Below, in pieces: positions 32,667 through 40,889 of a DNA stretch of 52,099 nucleotides. The stretch's first letter is position 1, and every line of letters starts with the position of its first letter. Below the pieces are notes generated by a model. The model had not been told where the DNA came from. It saw nothing but the letters and a program-made list of their open reading frames with translations, and did not search any database. Origin of the DNA: CAZGMN01 sp964645765 (GTDB lineage Bacteria; Acidobacteriota; Aminicenantia; Aminicenantales; Aminicenantaceae); NCBI GenBank assembly GCA_964645765.1, contig CAZYBE010000022.1:1-52099 (forward strand), written 5' to 3'. Both the position numbers and the translations under genes were made by a program.

Positions 32667-35414
32667 GTGAAGATAGCAAGAGTTTTTAAATCAGTATTTA
32701 TGGTTTTCTTTTTCGCTTTTTTTGTTTCAAATTATCCTTCAGTCGCTCAGGAGCAAGAGCGCTTTAACGAAGAGTTTCTGAAGAGCTTCACCTTCCGCAG
32801 TCTCGGCCCTTACCGCTGCGGCTCGTGGGTGACTGATTTTGCTGTGCCCGATTCTCCGGCCAAAGCTCATCTCTACACGTTCTATGTCGCCGCCCGGAAC
32901 GGCGGCCTGTGGAAAACAACAAACAACGGCACAACCTTCGAACCGGTCTTTGACGGGCAAGCCGCGCTTTCCATCGGAGATGTGGCGCTGGCTCCTTCAA
33001 ACCCGGATATCGTCTGGGTCGGGACTGGCGAAGCCTATAATGCCCGCAGCTCTCACAGCGGCGACGGCGTTTACAAATCCTTGGACAGTGGCAAGACCTG
33101 GAAGAATATGGGCTTGCGCGATTCCCATCACATCGCCCGCATCGCCATCCATCCCAAAAATCCTGATATCGTCTATGTGGCGGCCATGGGCCATCTTTTT
33201 TCCAGAAACGAGGAGCGCGGCGTTTTCAAAACAACTGACGGCGGGAAGACCTGGAAGAGGGTTCTTTATGTCAATGATAAGGTGGGTGTGATTGATCTCG
33301 TCATCAACAACTCCAATCCGGAAATCCTCTATGCCGCCGCATATGATAAAGAAAGGCTCCCCTGGCATTTTGAGGAAGGAGGCCCGGAAAGCGGAATCTA
33401 CAAGACAACAAATGCCGGCAAGACCTGGATAAGGCTTGGCGAAGGGCTTCCAGGCGGAAAAATCGGGCGCATCGGCCTCGACATCTACCAGAAAAACCCG
33501 GACATCATCTACGCCATAATCGAGAATGCCAACAAGCGGCCTGCAACAAAGGAAGAAGCAGCGCGGGACCGCAGCCGCGGCCTTGAGCCGCAGGAAAGGG
33601 TTGTCGGCGGAGAGCTCTACCGCAGCGATGATGCTGGAAAGACCTGGAAGAAGATGAATTCGGGCAAAGAAGGCCTGGCCACAAAAGCGCCATATTCTTT
33701 TAACCAGATTCGAGTTGACCAGAACGACGATAAAAAAATCTTTGTGACAGGAGTTACGCTTGCCAGCTCCACGGACGGAGGGAAAACCTGGAGTGATGCG
33801 GATTGGCCTCCGAGAAGGCTTTTCACGAATGCCTTTGGAGATGTCCGCACGCTTTGGGTAGACCCCCAGGATTCTAACCGCATCTTTTTCGGGAGCGACG
33901 GCGGGTTCTATATCTCCTACGACGGAGGCAAGACCTGCGACCATCTTTACAACATCCCACTCGGCGAGTTCTATGCGGTCGGGGTCGATATGGAAGACCC
34001 TTACAACATCTACGGCGGGCTTCAGGACCATGATTCCTGGAAAGGCCCGAGTAATAGTTGGGCGGGTGAAATCACTCTCGAGGAATGGGTGACAGTCGGA
34101 ACCGGTGACGGGATGTACAACCAGGTCGACCCGGACGACAGCCGCTGGGTTTATAACACGTTGCAATTCGGCGGCCACAGCCGCATCGACCAGAAATTGG
34201 GAATGATGACCAATATCATGCCCAGAAGGGAAAAGGATAAGGAGCCTTTTCGGTTCAACTGGACTCCTCCTCTTCATATCTCCCCTCACAACAGCGCGAT
34301 TATTTATGCGGGAGCTCAGGTCCTGCTTCGGTCAATGGATAGAGGAGACCACTGGCAGGAGATAAGCCCGGATTTGACCACAAACGATAAAGAGAAAATT
34401 GCCATGACCGGCGGGCAAATCACCTACTGCACCATCACCACGATTTCAGAATCGCCGCTCGAGCCAGGCCTCATCTGGGTCGGGACTGACGATGGAAAAG
34501 TTCAGATGACGCGTGACGGCGGAGCGAGCTGGAAGGATTTGACTCAAAAGATTGCTTCTGGCGGCGGCCCGGAGAACCTATGGGTCAGCCGTGTGTTCGC
34601 CTCTTCTCATGAGGCAAGCATAGCTTATGTGACCAAGACCGGATTCCGCCAGGACGACTTCAGGCCCTTTGTTTTCAAGACAACGGATTACGGAGAAACA
34701 TGGACTTCAATAAGCAGCAACCTGCCTGAGAAGCCGGTCAATGTCATCTTCGAAGACCGAAAAAACCCGAGTCTTCTTTTTATTGGAAATGACCAGGGAG
34801 TCTATGTCTCGATCGACAGCGGGAAAAAGTGGGTGAGCCTGAAAAACAACATCCCCTGGGCAAAAGTCTCGGACCTGCTCGTCCATCCAAGGGAGAATGA
34901 CCTGGTTGTTGCCACTTACGGCCGGGGACTTTTCATCACTAACATCACGCCCCTTCAGGAAATGAATGAGAAGATGCTCGAGGAGGATGTCCACTTTTTC
35001 GAAATCGAACCGAAGGTTCAGCGGGTTACAAGCGGCTGGGGAAATTATCAATTATGGGGAGACAGGCATCTTCGAACTCCGAACGAGCCAGACGGTGTCG
35101 TAATTAACTATTACCTAAAGGAGAAGGCAAAAGATAAAGTTAAAATTACCATAACCGACCCTTACGGCCAGGTCTTGAGTGAGATTTCTGGAAAAGGTGA
35201 ACCAGGAGTGAACACTGTTCTCTGGGATATGCGGGGGCGGAGGCCTCAAGCGCAGGCGGGCCAGACATATATGGGCTTTTATGGCAGGCCGCTCGTTGAC
35301 CCTGGCGAATACGTGGTCACGCTTGAGGTTGGCGCAAATAAATTGACGCGCAAAGCTCTGATTAAAGGCAGAGCCGGCTGGTCCCTCGGCCCTTTTCCGG
35401 CCATCATAAAATAA
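32667..35414 (+). CDS. Secreted sortilin/VPS10-like BNR beta-propeller protein (second copy)
   Basis: 915 aa from the GTG at 32667, 6 nt after AAGGAGGT; an ATG at 32637 has no ribosome site. Signal peptide (VFKSVFMVFFFAFFVSNYPS). Asp-box/BNR motifs recur throughout (TTNNGTTFEP, SLDSGKTWKN, TTDGGKTWKR, TTNAGKTWIR, SDDAGKTWKK, STDGGKTWSD, TRDGGASWKD). A C-terminal strand module follows (KITITDPYGQVLSEISGKGE). Same order and motifs as the propeller at 286-3474, so they are paralogues, but this one lacks the long helical tail. It lies 39 bp after the permease gene. Role unknown; extracellular ligand binding is likely. A zinc ribbon continues in frame beyond its stop. Confidence 0.87.
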   Translation: MKIARVFKSVFMVFFFAFFVSNYPSVAQEQERFNEEFLKSFTFRSLGPYRCGSWVTDFAVPDSPAKAHLYTFYVAARNGGLWKTTNNGTTFEPVFDGQAALSIGDVALAPSNPDIVWVGTGEAYNARSSHSGDGVYKSLDSGKTWKNMGLRDSHHIARIAIHPKNPDIVYVAAMGHLFSRNEERGVFKTTDGGKTWKRVLYVNDKVGVIDLVINNSNPEILYAAAYDKERLPWHFEEGGPESGIYKTTNAGKTWIRLGEGLPGGKIGRIGLDIYQKNPDIIYAIIENANKRPATKEEAARDRSRGLEPQERVVGGELYRSDDAGKTWKKMNSGKEGLATKAPYSFNQIRVDQNDDKKIFVTGVTLASSTDGGKTWSDADWPPRRLFTNAFGDVRTLWVDPQDSNRIFFGSDGGFYISYDGGKTCDHLYNIPLGEFYAVGVDMEDPYNIYGGLQDHDSWKGPSNSWAGEITLEEWVTVGTGDGMYNQVDPDDSRWVYNTLQFGGHSRIDQKLGMMTNIMPRREKDKEPFRFNWTPPLHISPHNSAIIYAGAQVLLRSMDRGDHWQEISPDLTTNDKEKIAMTGGQITYCTITTISESPLEPGLIWVGTDDGKVQMTRDGGASWKDLTQKIASGGGPENLWVSRVFASSHEASIAYVTKTGFRQDDFRPFVFKTTDYGETWTSISSNLPEKPVNVIFEDRKNPSLLFIGNDQGVYVSIDSGKKWVSLKNNIPWAKVSDLLVHPRENDLVVATYGRGLFITNITPLQEMNEKMLEEDVHFFEIEPKVQRVTSGWGNYQLWGDRHLRTPNEPDGVVINYYLKEKAKDKVKITITDPYGQVLSEISGKGEPGVNTVLWDMRGRRPQAQAGQTYMGFYGRPLVDPGEYVVTLEVGANKLTRKALIKGRAGWSLGPFPAIIK

Positions 35415-35504
35415 TTTTTTGACAATAAGCGGCAGTGCCAGGTCTGCAAGTCTATGATCGAAGGCAATTATAGATTTTGCCCCAAGTGCGGCGCTCCAAA
35501 TTAG
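35415..35504 (+). other. In-frame zinc-ribbon reading frame just after the stop codon
   Basis: Directly after the TAA of the preceding gene the same frame stays open for 29 codons and ends in TAG at 35502-35504. It encodes DNKRQCQVCKSMIEGNYRFC and PKCGAPN, a C-x2-C ... C-x2-C zinc ribbon. It has no start codon except an internal ATG (35454). It is either a remnant of a once longer C-terminus, a relic of a small gene, or a readthrough extension. Its conserved cysteines suggest recent function. Confidence 0.5.
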
Positions 35505-35633
35505 GGGGACACATTACTTATTTCGACAAACAATCGCCCTATTCGCTCCAAAGATAAATTGAAAATAAGATTTGTGTCCTCAAAATTCTGAGCTGATCTT
35601 ATTCTAGGAATTAGGGGGACACATACCTTAATT
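35504..35633. repeat. GGGGGACACA repeats, locus 3
   Basis: Two direct copies of GGGGGACACA (35504 and 35614), each followed by TTACTTATT or TACCTTAATT. A degenerate inverted partner, AATAAGATTTGTGTCCT (35564-35580), lies between them. The first G overlaps the stop of the zinc-ribbon frame. The next 100 bp before the nucleotidyltransferase gene hold no gene. Confidence 0.65.
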
Positions 35634-35732
35634 CCCAATAAACAATGACCTGAGCCGGCTGTTGACATTTAATCGATTACGCCGCAACATGCAGGCCTTG
35701 TCCTTCCCCCAAAGAATTGATATCATTCTTAC

Positions 35733-36299
35733 ATGACCAAGGCCCAAATTTTCAAACTGATAAAACAAACAGAATCTCCTCTAAAGAGACAGCTTCTCAC
35801 CGTTGCCCTGCTAACAAGTTTGCTCGAGAAGAGAGGCAAACCTGCACCGGTTATCATTGGAGGTTGCGCCCTTTCCTATTACACAAGAGAAGTTTATTTC
35901 ACCGCCGATATCGACCTGGCTTACGTCGATCGAGAGGTCCTTGATGAAGTCTTGAAAGATATCGGATTTTCAAAAAGAGGCCGATACTGGGTCAATGAGA
36001 GCTTAAAATCGGCCGTCGAAGTTCCCGCCGCCGTTCTGGCCGGCGAGGAGGCTCCTCTTGAAGTTGTCGAACTGGGTGAGGGCCTGAATTGCAGGGTCAT
36101 CGGAATCGAGGACCTCATCATTGATAGATTAAATGCCTGCAAGCATTGGAGATCGCAGACGGATTGTGAGATGGTTGAACTGTTGATTATCAAATATTCT
36201 GGAGAATTGGATTGGCCGTACCTGGAGAAAAAGGCGGACCTGCCTGAAAATGACATCTTAGGGGAACTTCAATCCTTAAAAACAAAGGCAGCAAAATGA
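35733..36299 (+). CDS. Nucleotidyltransferase-like protein (AbiEii/DUF6036-like)
   Basis: 188 aa. A glycine-rich turn, PVIIGGCALSYYTREVYFTA, is followed by DIDLAYVD, which has the two-Asp pattern D-x-D of the nucleotidyltransferase superfamily. A third conserved region (CRVIGIEDLIIDRLNACKHW) resembles the AbiEii/GSU-type and DUF6036 families. Such proteins act as toxins or as partners in small toxin-antitoxin-like modules, but a housekeeping nucleotidyltransferase is not excluded. Its end overlaps the next small gene by 4 nt, and a third small gene faces it from the other strand. No signal peptide. Confidence 0.7.
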   Translation: MTKAQIFKLIKQTESPLKRQLLTVALLTSLLEKRGKPAPVIIGGCALSYYTREVYFTADIDLAYVDREVLDEVLKDIGFSKRGRYWVNESLKSAVEVPAAVLAGEEAPLEVVELGEGLNCRVIGIEDLIIDRLNACKHWRSQTDCEMVELLIIKYSGELDWPYLEKKADLPENDILGELQSLKTKAAK

Positions 36300-36514
36300 A
36301 AATGAGGAAAAGAAAGTTTCGGGATGTCTCGCCCTTGGAATTTCTCCTCCTGCGCGATGAGCGGGGCTTTCGAAAATATCGAAAAGTCATGCTCCGAGAC
36401 AAAGAAGAGAGAAAGGTCCTCCTCGAATTAGCCTTGAAAAAGATGATAGAGGCAGAAAAAGAAAATTTTATTATCGTCGGTTACAGAAAAAGAAAATTCT
36501 TGATCAATTCTTGA
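36296..36514 (+). CDS. Small basic protein coupled to the nucleotidyltransferase
   Basis: 72 aa, rich in Lys and Arg (KMRKRKFRDVSPLEFLLLRD, then EERKVLLELALKKMIEAEKE). The ATGA overlap with the preceding gene implies coupled translation. No family recognised. A basic, helix-rich small protein in this position could be a nucleic-acid-binding partner or antitoxin. The assignment rests on context alone. Confidence 0.55.
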   Translation: MKMRKRKFRDVSPLEFLLLRDERGFRKYRKVMLRDKEERKVLLELALKKMIEAEKENFIIVGYRKRKFLINS

Positions 36515-36532
36515 AAATACGGCTCGGACATC

Positions 36533-36838
36533 TCATGGCATCTTTACCCCTGCTTCCCGGAAAGCCTTCTTCAGCAAAGCAGCTTTCACTTTTTTGGCTA
36601 AGGATGGGTCATCATATAGAAGCGTGATAAAACGTTCAGCTCTTGACTCCGCTGACTCATCGGGAAACCGACTGAATAAGGCTTGCCAGGTCAGCCAGCG
36701 CGTGGTTTTTGCCAGGGAAGCGACGACCTGAAGCCGTTTATATACAGGCGCTTTCCGAATCAGGTCTAACTGAATGGCCTCAGCCTGGGGATTCGTATCG
36801 TAGGATAACTGTTTCATCAGCTCTTTTCGCATTCTCAA
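36533..36838 (-). CDS. Small protein of a family found near nucleotidyltransferases
   Basis: 101 aa. It reads MRMRKELMKQLSYDTNPQAE, then RKAPVYKRLQVVASLAKTTR and FPDESAESRAERF. Proteins with SYDTNPxAE ... RRRxA ... LLYGPELA layouts are recalled as neighbours of nucleotidyltransferase genes in many bacteria; the function is unknown. It ends 18 bp from the small basic gene on the opposite strand. No signal peptide or membrane helix. Confidence 0.6.
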   Translation of the reverse strand: MRMRKELMKQLSYDTNPQAEAIQLDLIRKAPVYKRLQVVASLAKTTRWLTWQALFSRFPDESAESRAERFITLLYDDPSLAKKVKAALLKKAFREAGVKMP

Positions 36839-37006
36839 TAAAAAAGGTTAATTCGCCAGATATAGAGAGTCAACAAGATTTTAAATTTTTTCCGTGCCGC
36901 CCTTTCCCAGCTCTTCGACGATCTCATATCTACCAGCAAAAAAAGCTGTTTATCACTCTAAAACAGGATAAAATCTAAGTCAAGTTTGAGGGAGGAGGAC
37001 ATTCAG

Positions 37007-37035
37007 TTGACTCTGAATATTTTATTGGTTATAAA
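37007..37035 (+). promoter_or_regulatory. Sigma-70 promoter for the alcohol dehydrogenase gene
   Basis: TTGACT (37007-37012), 17-nt spacer and TATAAA (37030-37035). Predicted leader of about 85 nt ends with AGGAGG before the ATG at 37127. Confidence 0.65.
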
Positions 37036-37126
37036 AATAGGGCAAAAAAAGTTAAATAGTTCATTCCATAATTGTTCATTGAAGAAGAGTTTGAAATCTC
37101 TGGAGTTCTGTTAGGAGGTTCTTTCG

Positions 37127-38155
37127 ATGAAGGCCATGGTTATGACAAAAATCTGTGACCTCAATCAGAATAAAAACCCGCTTGAATTGAGAGATATTCC
37201 AAAACCGGCGCCTGGAGAGCCTGAGCTCCTGGTCAAGGTTCTGACCTGCGGCGTCTGCCATACAGAGCTGGATGAAATCGAGGGCAGAACTCCTCCTCCA
37301 AGATTGCCAATCATTCTCGGCCATCAGGTTGTGGGCAGAGTTGAGCAGGCCGGCCGAAAAATCAGCAAGTTCAAGCCCGGAGACAGAGTTGGAGTCGCCT
37401 GGATTTTTTCGGCGTGCGGGAAGTGCAAGTTTTGCCGGAGCGGGAGGGAGAATCTCTGTCCTGATTTTAAAGCCACAGGCCGGGATGCTAACGGTGGATA
37501 CGCCGAATACTTGACGGTTCGAGAGGACTTTGCCTACGCAATTCCCGATATTTTCTCTGACTTGGAAGCTGCGCCGCTTCTCTGCGCGGGTGCAATAGGC
37601 TATCGCTCGTTAAAGTTGACGATGCTCAGAGACGGCCAGAACCTCGGCCTTACCGGCTTCGGAGCTTCCGGACATCTTGTCCTGATGATGGTCAAGCACA
37701 GATTTCCGAAGACAAAGGTCTATGTCTTTGCCAGGGCGGAGAAGGAGCGGGAGTTTGCCCGCGAGCTCGGGGTCGTCTGGGCAGGCGACACAGAAGATAT
37801 GCCTCCTGAAAAACTGGACAGCATTATCGACACAACTCCGGTCTGGAAGCCGGTGGTTGAGGCGCTGAAAAATCTGGACAGTGGAGGAAGGCTCGTCATC
37901 AACGCCATCCGCAAAGAAGATGTAGACAAAGACTCTCTCCTGAACATTAATTATCCTGCTCATCTCTGGCTGGAGAAAGAGATTAAAAGCGTGGCCAACG
38001 TCGAGAGAGCCGATGTGTCCGAATTTCTCAAGCTGGCCGCAGAGATTCCCATCAAGCCTGAAGTCCAGGAATATTTGCTGGAAGAAGCCAACAGGGCCCT
38101 GGTAGAAATCAAGGAGAGAAAGATTCGCGGGGCAAAGGTTCTCAAAGTCAGTTAG
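37127..38155 (+). CDS. Zinc-dependent alcohol dehydrogenase, AdhP-like
   Basis: 342 aa. Catalytic zinc ligands lie in TCGVCHTELDEIEGR (Cys, His) and GHQVVGRVE (His). The structural zinc site is CGKCKFCRSGRENLCP with four Cys. The nucleotide-binding part reads LGLTGFGASGHLVL. It oxidises or reduces alcohols/aldehydes with NAD(P); the precise substrate is unknown. The ATG follows AGGAGG, and a consensus promoter lies upstream. The gene is monocistronic. The near-palindrome GAGAAAATCTTAAGATTCTC straddles the end of the gene (38155 on) and could act as a weak terminator. Confidence 0.9.
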   Translation: MKAMVMTKICDLNQNKNPLELRDIPKPAPGEPELLVKVLTCGVCHTELDEIEGRTPPPRLPIILGHQVVGRVEQAGRKISKFKPGDRVGVAWIFSACGKCKFCRSGRENLCPDFKATGRDANGGYAEYLTVREDFAYAIPDIFSDLEAAPLLCAGAIGYRSLKLTMLRDGQNLGLTGFGASGHLVLMMVKHRFPKTKVYVFARAEKEREFARELGVVWAGDTEDMPPEKLDSIIDTTPVWKPVVEALKNLDSGGRLVINAIRKEDVDKDSLLNINYPAHLWLEKEIKSVANVERADVSEFLKLAAEIPIKPEVQEYLLEEANRALVEIKERKIRGAKVLKVS

Positions 38156-38185
38156 AGAAAATCTTAAGATTCTCGCTTCAGTTGA

Positions 38186-40009
38186 TTAAGGATGGGGAGT
38201 ATAGAATTCCAGCACCCGGATTTTTAGATGGGAAGGATAATTTTTTGACCGAAGCACACGTTGCGTGGCTTTTATAAAATCTTTTTCCTCGGCATGGTAA
38301 ATGTCCATGAACTTCTGGGGATTCCGGTCGATAACAGGAAACCATGTGCTTTGAACCTGGACCATAATCCTGTGTCCCTTCAGGAAACAATGACACTTGT
38401 CGCGAAGGTTAAAGGCGATCTCCGTCGCTTTNNNNNNNNNNNNNNNNNNNNNNNNNNNNNNNNNNNNNNNNNNNNNNNNNNNNNNNNNNNNNNNNNNNNN
38501 NNNNNNNNNNNNNNNNNNNNNNNNNNNNNNNTCGGCCAGGACATCGGATGTGTAGACGAGAACGTCGGGTCTTCTCGATGCAAAACGCTGGTCTTCAATC
38601 ATCCAGAGATGACCCTGGCCTGTTCGTATCTCCGCGGACCAGGGGACAGGCTTGTTCGGGTCGCACGCAAAAGAATCCAAGGCATTGTCCGCTTCTTCAG
38701 AAGGCGGGGAAAACGAAAGCTTTCCTCCCGGATGAAAATAGAGACATTTTTCCGTTGCCTTCTGGGGCGGCCAGGTGTCGTAGGATTTCCACTCGTTCGA
38801 ACCTGTTTCAAAAACCAGGGCTTCCGGGAGTTTCATCTGCCCTTTGTCCTTCAGATAGTAGAGAAAGAAGGGGAATTCTACATTTTCCCGGAAGTACTCG
38901 CCGGTCTTTGAATTAAAGCGGATATTGCCCAGAGAGTCGCCGTCCATTTGCGCCCATCCGCCGTGAAGCCAGGGGCCGACCACCAGGATGCTCTTGTTTG
39001 TAGAATTCTTTTGTTCGATCGTGTAATAAATGCTCATCGGGCCGTAAAAATCTTCGGCATCAAACCAGCCCGCGACATTGAGGATGGGATGCCTGATGTT
39101 TTCGAGATACTGAAGAACATTCTGTGTCTTCCAGTATTCGTCGTAGTTGCCGTGCTCCATGTATTCGTTCCAGGTGGGGACGCTGTCGTAGAAATATTTT
39201 TTATTCACGTTGGCGAGAGGACCCAGTTCTAGGAAAAATTTATAGCCGTCCGGTGTTCCATAGTTGAACCGTCCAGTCTGTGCGGCGGAAGGGCCTGTTC
39301 TCGCTCGGGCATTGTTTGACAGCCAGCCGAAGGTGTACATGAGGCGGAAGGCGCCGTTATGATGAAAATCATCTCCCAGCCACATGTCTGAGGGAGAGGC
39401 CTGCGGGGAGGAAGCTTTGAGCGCCGGGTGGGCATCGATCATTCCCATGACCGTCTGCCATCCCGGGTAGGAGATTCCCCACTGCCCGACACGGCCGTTA
39501 TTGTTGGAGATGTTCTTGATGAGCCATTCAATGGTGTCGTAGGTGTCGCTGCTTTCGTCGGTGTCCTGAGGGCCGCGTTTAGCAGTTTTGTGAGGCTTCA
39601 TCACGACGAAATCGCCTTCAGATTTAAACTTCCCCCTCACGTCCTGGTAGACGAAGATAAAGCCTTCTTCAGCATAGAGACGGTTGGGCCCCAGAATGGA
39701 CCTGTAATCATTGGGTCCGTATGAACCGACCGAATAAGGCGTCCGCATGAGAAGGATCGGGTATTGCTGAGTTTTATCTTTTGGAACATAGATTTGGGTA
39801 TACAGCTTAACGCCGTCTCTCATGGGGATCATATACTCATGCTTGGAGTAAAGCTCCCTGACGGTGACCTCGTTCGAGAGCACAGGAACGTTTTGGGCGT
39901 TCTTTTCATAAATTTTGTTAGCGTCAGAGCTAGAGTTTGCAGGAGCGGCCGGATACAAGAAAATAAACAGAAGAAAAACAATAAAAATAATATTCCTATG
40001 CTTTCTCAT
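38186..40009 (-). CDS. CocE/NonD-type X-Pro dipeptidyl-peptidase (S15), interrupted by a gap
   Basis: About 607 aa from the ATG at 40009, preceded by AAGGAGGAAAG. Signal peptide (IFIVFLLFIFLYPAAPA). The alpha/beta-hydrolase domain has the nucleophile in GQWGISYPGW, the Asp in NVAGWFDAEDFYG and the His in GPWLHGGW, the CocE/PepX triad. A C-terminal jelly-roll domain (about 460-607) completes the S15 architecture. A 100-N gap (38432-38531) lies inside the C-terminal domain, so the number of missing codons is unknown. Likely releases X-Pro dipeptides from extracellular peptides, or hydrolyses acyl/amide bonds. Last gene of a minus-strand group with the radical SAM and VTT proteins. Confidence 0.88.
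   Translation of the reverse strand: MRKHRNIIFIVFLLFIFLYPAAPANSSSDANKIYEKNAQNVPVLSNEVTVRELYSKHEYMIPMRDGVKLYTQIYVPKDKTQQYPILLMRTPYSVGSYGPNDYRSILGPNRLYAEEGFIFVYQDVRGKFKSEGDFVVMKPHKTAKRGPQDTDESSDTYDTIEWLIKNISNNNGRVGQWGISYPGWQTVMGMIDAHPALKASSPQASPSDMWLGDDFHHNGAFRLMYTFGWLSNNARARTGPSAAQTGRFNYGTPDGYKFFLELGPLANVNKKYFYDSVPTWNEYMEHGNYDEYWKTQNVLQYLENIRHPILNVAGWFDAEDFYGPMSIYYTIEQKNSTNKSILVVGPWLHGGWAQMDGDSLGNIRFNSKTGEYFRENVEFPFFLYYLKDKGQMKLPEALVFETGSNEWKSYDTWPPQKATEKCLYFHPGGKLSFSPPSEEADNALDSFACDPNKPVPWSAEIRTGQGHLWMIEDQRFASRRPDVLVYTSDVLAXXXXXXXXXXXXXXXXXXXXXXXXXXXXXXXXXXKATEIAFNLRDKCHCFLKGHRIMVQVQSTWFPVIDRNPQKFMDIYHAEEKDFIKATQRVLRSKNYPSHLKIRVLEFYTPHP
38432..38531. other. Assembly gap of exactly 100 N inside the S15 peptidase gene
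   Basis: Scaffold gap. The frame on both sides fits the same protein, but this is coincidental with the placeholder length. The gap supplies no sequence. Confidence 0.95.
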
Positions 40010-40100
40010 TCTTTCCTCCTTGTTGTGTGTGTGATGCATAGGCGATTTTCTGATGCCATTGAATTCCTGAAAAAAATTGTCTTTCATAATTGCCTGAGGG

Positions 40101-40796
40101 CTAAGAAATTCCTTTTCGCGAGCGATGCCCGATTGGGAGCTTTTTCTCCAAAACCTTCTTTAAAATGGGGAGGTTGGAAACGATGATGAGAATAACCATG
40201 AGCATCGCCAGCAGCCAGTCGGGCATCTTAATGACCTGGCCGGCAAAGGAAAGCACCATGAAACGGGGAAACTTTGAGAGAAAAACAGTCAGGAGATAGG
40301 GAAGGACAGGATAGCGAGCGAGGACAACCAGGATCCGGAAAGGATAGAAAGGAATCGGAAGAAGTCCGGCGAGGAGGAGGGCGACAAACGGCGCTTTTCC
40401 AAAAAGCTTCATAACCTTTTTGGCTGATTTGGTTTCACGAACTTTTTTTATCGGGCCGATGTCTATAACGTAATTAAAGACAGAATAATTGATGGCCTCT
40501 GTGATGACTGTTCCGATAACACTTATGGAAGCGACAATAAAAGGAGAGTAAAATTTGCCAAAGTAAAGGAGGGCTGGTTCATGAGGGAAAGGAGAAATCA
40601 ACAATTCTGAGGGAAAACAGTAGAAAAAAAGCACCCAAAGACTTGTGCTGTTGTGAGTCGTGTTCGAGCTCAGCCACCAGGTGATCAAGGCGATGATGAA
40701 GATGATTTCAAGGACAAATATCAGGGTCCGGATGCGCCTTGGAGGCTTTGGGAGAGCTTCAAGGATTTGGGAACTTGAGTTCTTGTTTTTTTTCAT
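40101..40796 (-). CDS. VTT/YqaA-like membrane protein
   Basis: 231 aa with five or six membrane helices (IFVLEIIFIIALITWWL, FIVASISVIGTVITEAI, FVALLLAGLLPIPFYPFRIL, WLLAMLMVILIIVSNLP). The stretch LLAGLLPIPFYPFRILVVLA with the following YLLTVFLSKFPRFMVL is typical of the VTT (SNARE-associated Golgi/DedA-related) family, especially the YqaA branch. Members are implicated in lipid scrambling and membrane homeostasis. It lies between the S15 peptidase and the radical SAM gene, and may be cotranscribed with both. Confidence 0.75.
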   Translation of the reverse strand: MKKNKNSSSQILEALPKPPRRIRTLIFVLEIIFIIALITWWLSSNTTHNSTSLWVLFFYCFPSELLISPFPHEPALLYFGKFYSPFIVASISVIGTVITEAINYSVFNYVIDIGPIKKVRETKSAKKVMKLFGKAPFVALLLAGLLPIPFYPFRILVVLARYPVLPYLLTVFLSKFPRFMVLSFAGQVIKMPDWLLAMLMVILIIVSNLPILKKVLEKKLPIGHRSRKGIS

Positions 40797-40889
40797 AATT
40801 CAGAAAAATCTATTGACCATTGCTTTTCGAGCTCGTTGTTCCTCGAGAAGACGAGGGACTCTTTATTTATTATCTCCTCGAGGAGAGAA

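Noticed and set aside
32997..34289. 430-codon minus-strand frame inside the second propeller gene
   Set aside because: It is the antisense shadow of a G+C-rich repetitive gene; it has no family resemblance and no ribosome site.
38153..38175. Near-palindrome after the alcohol dehydrogenase gene as a terminator
   Set aside because: The stem is AT-rich with a bulge and no T-run, so the evidence is too weak for a separate feature.
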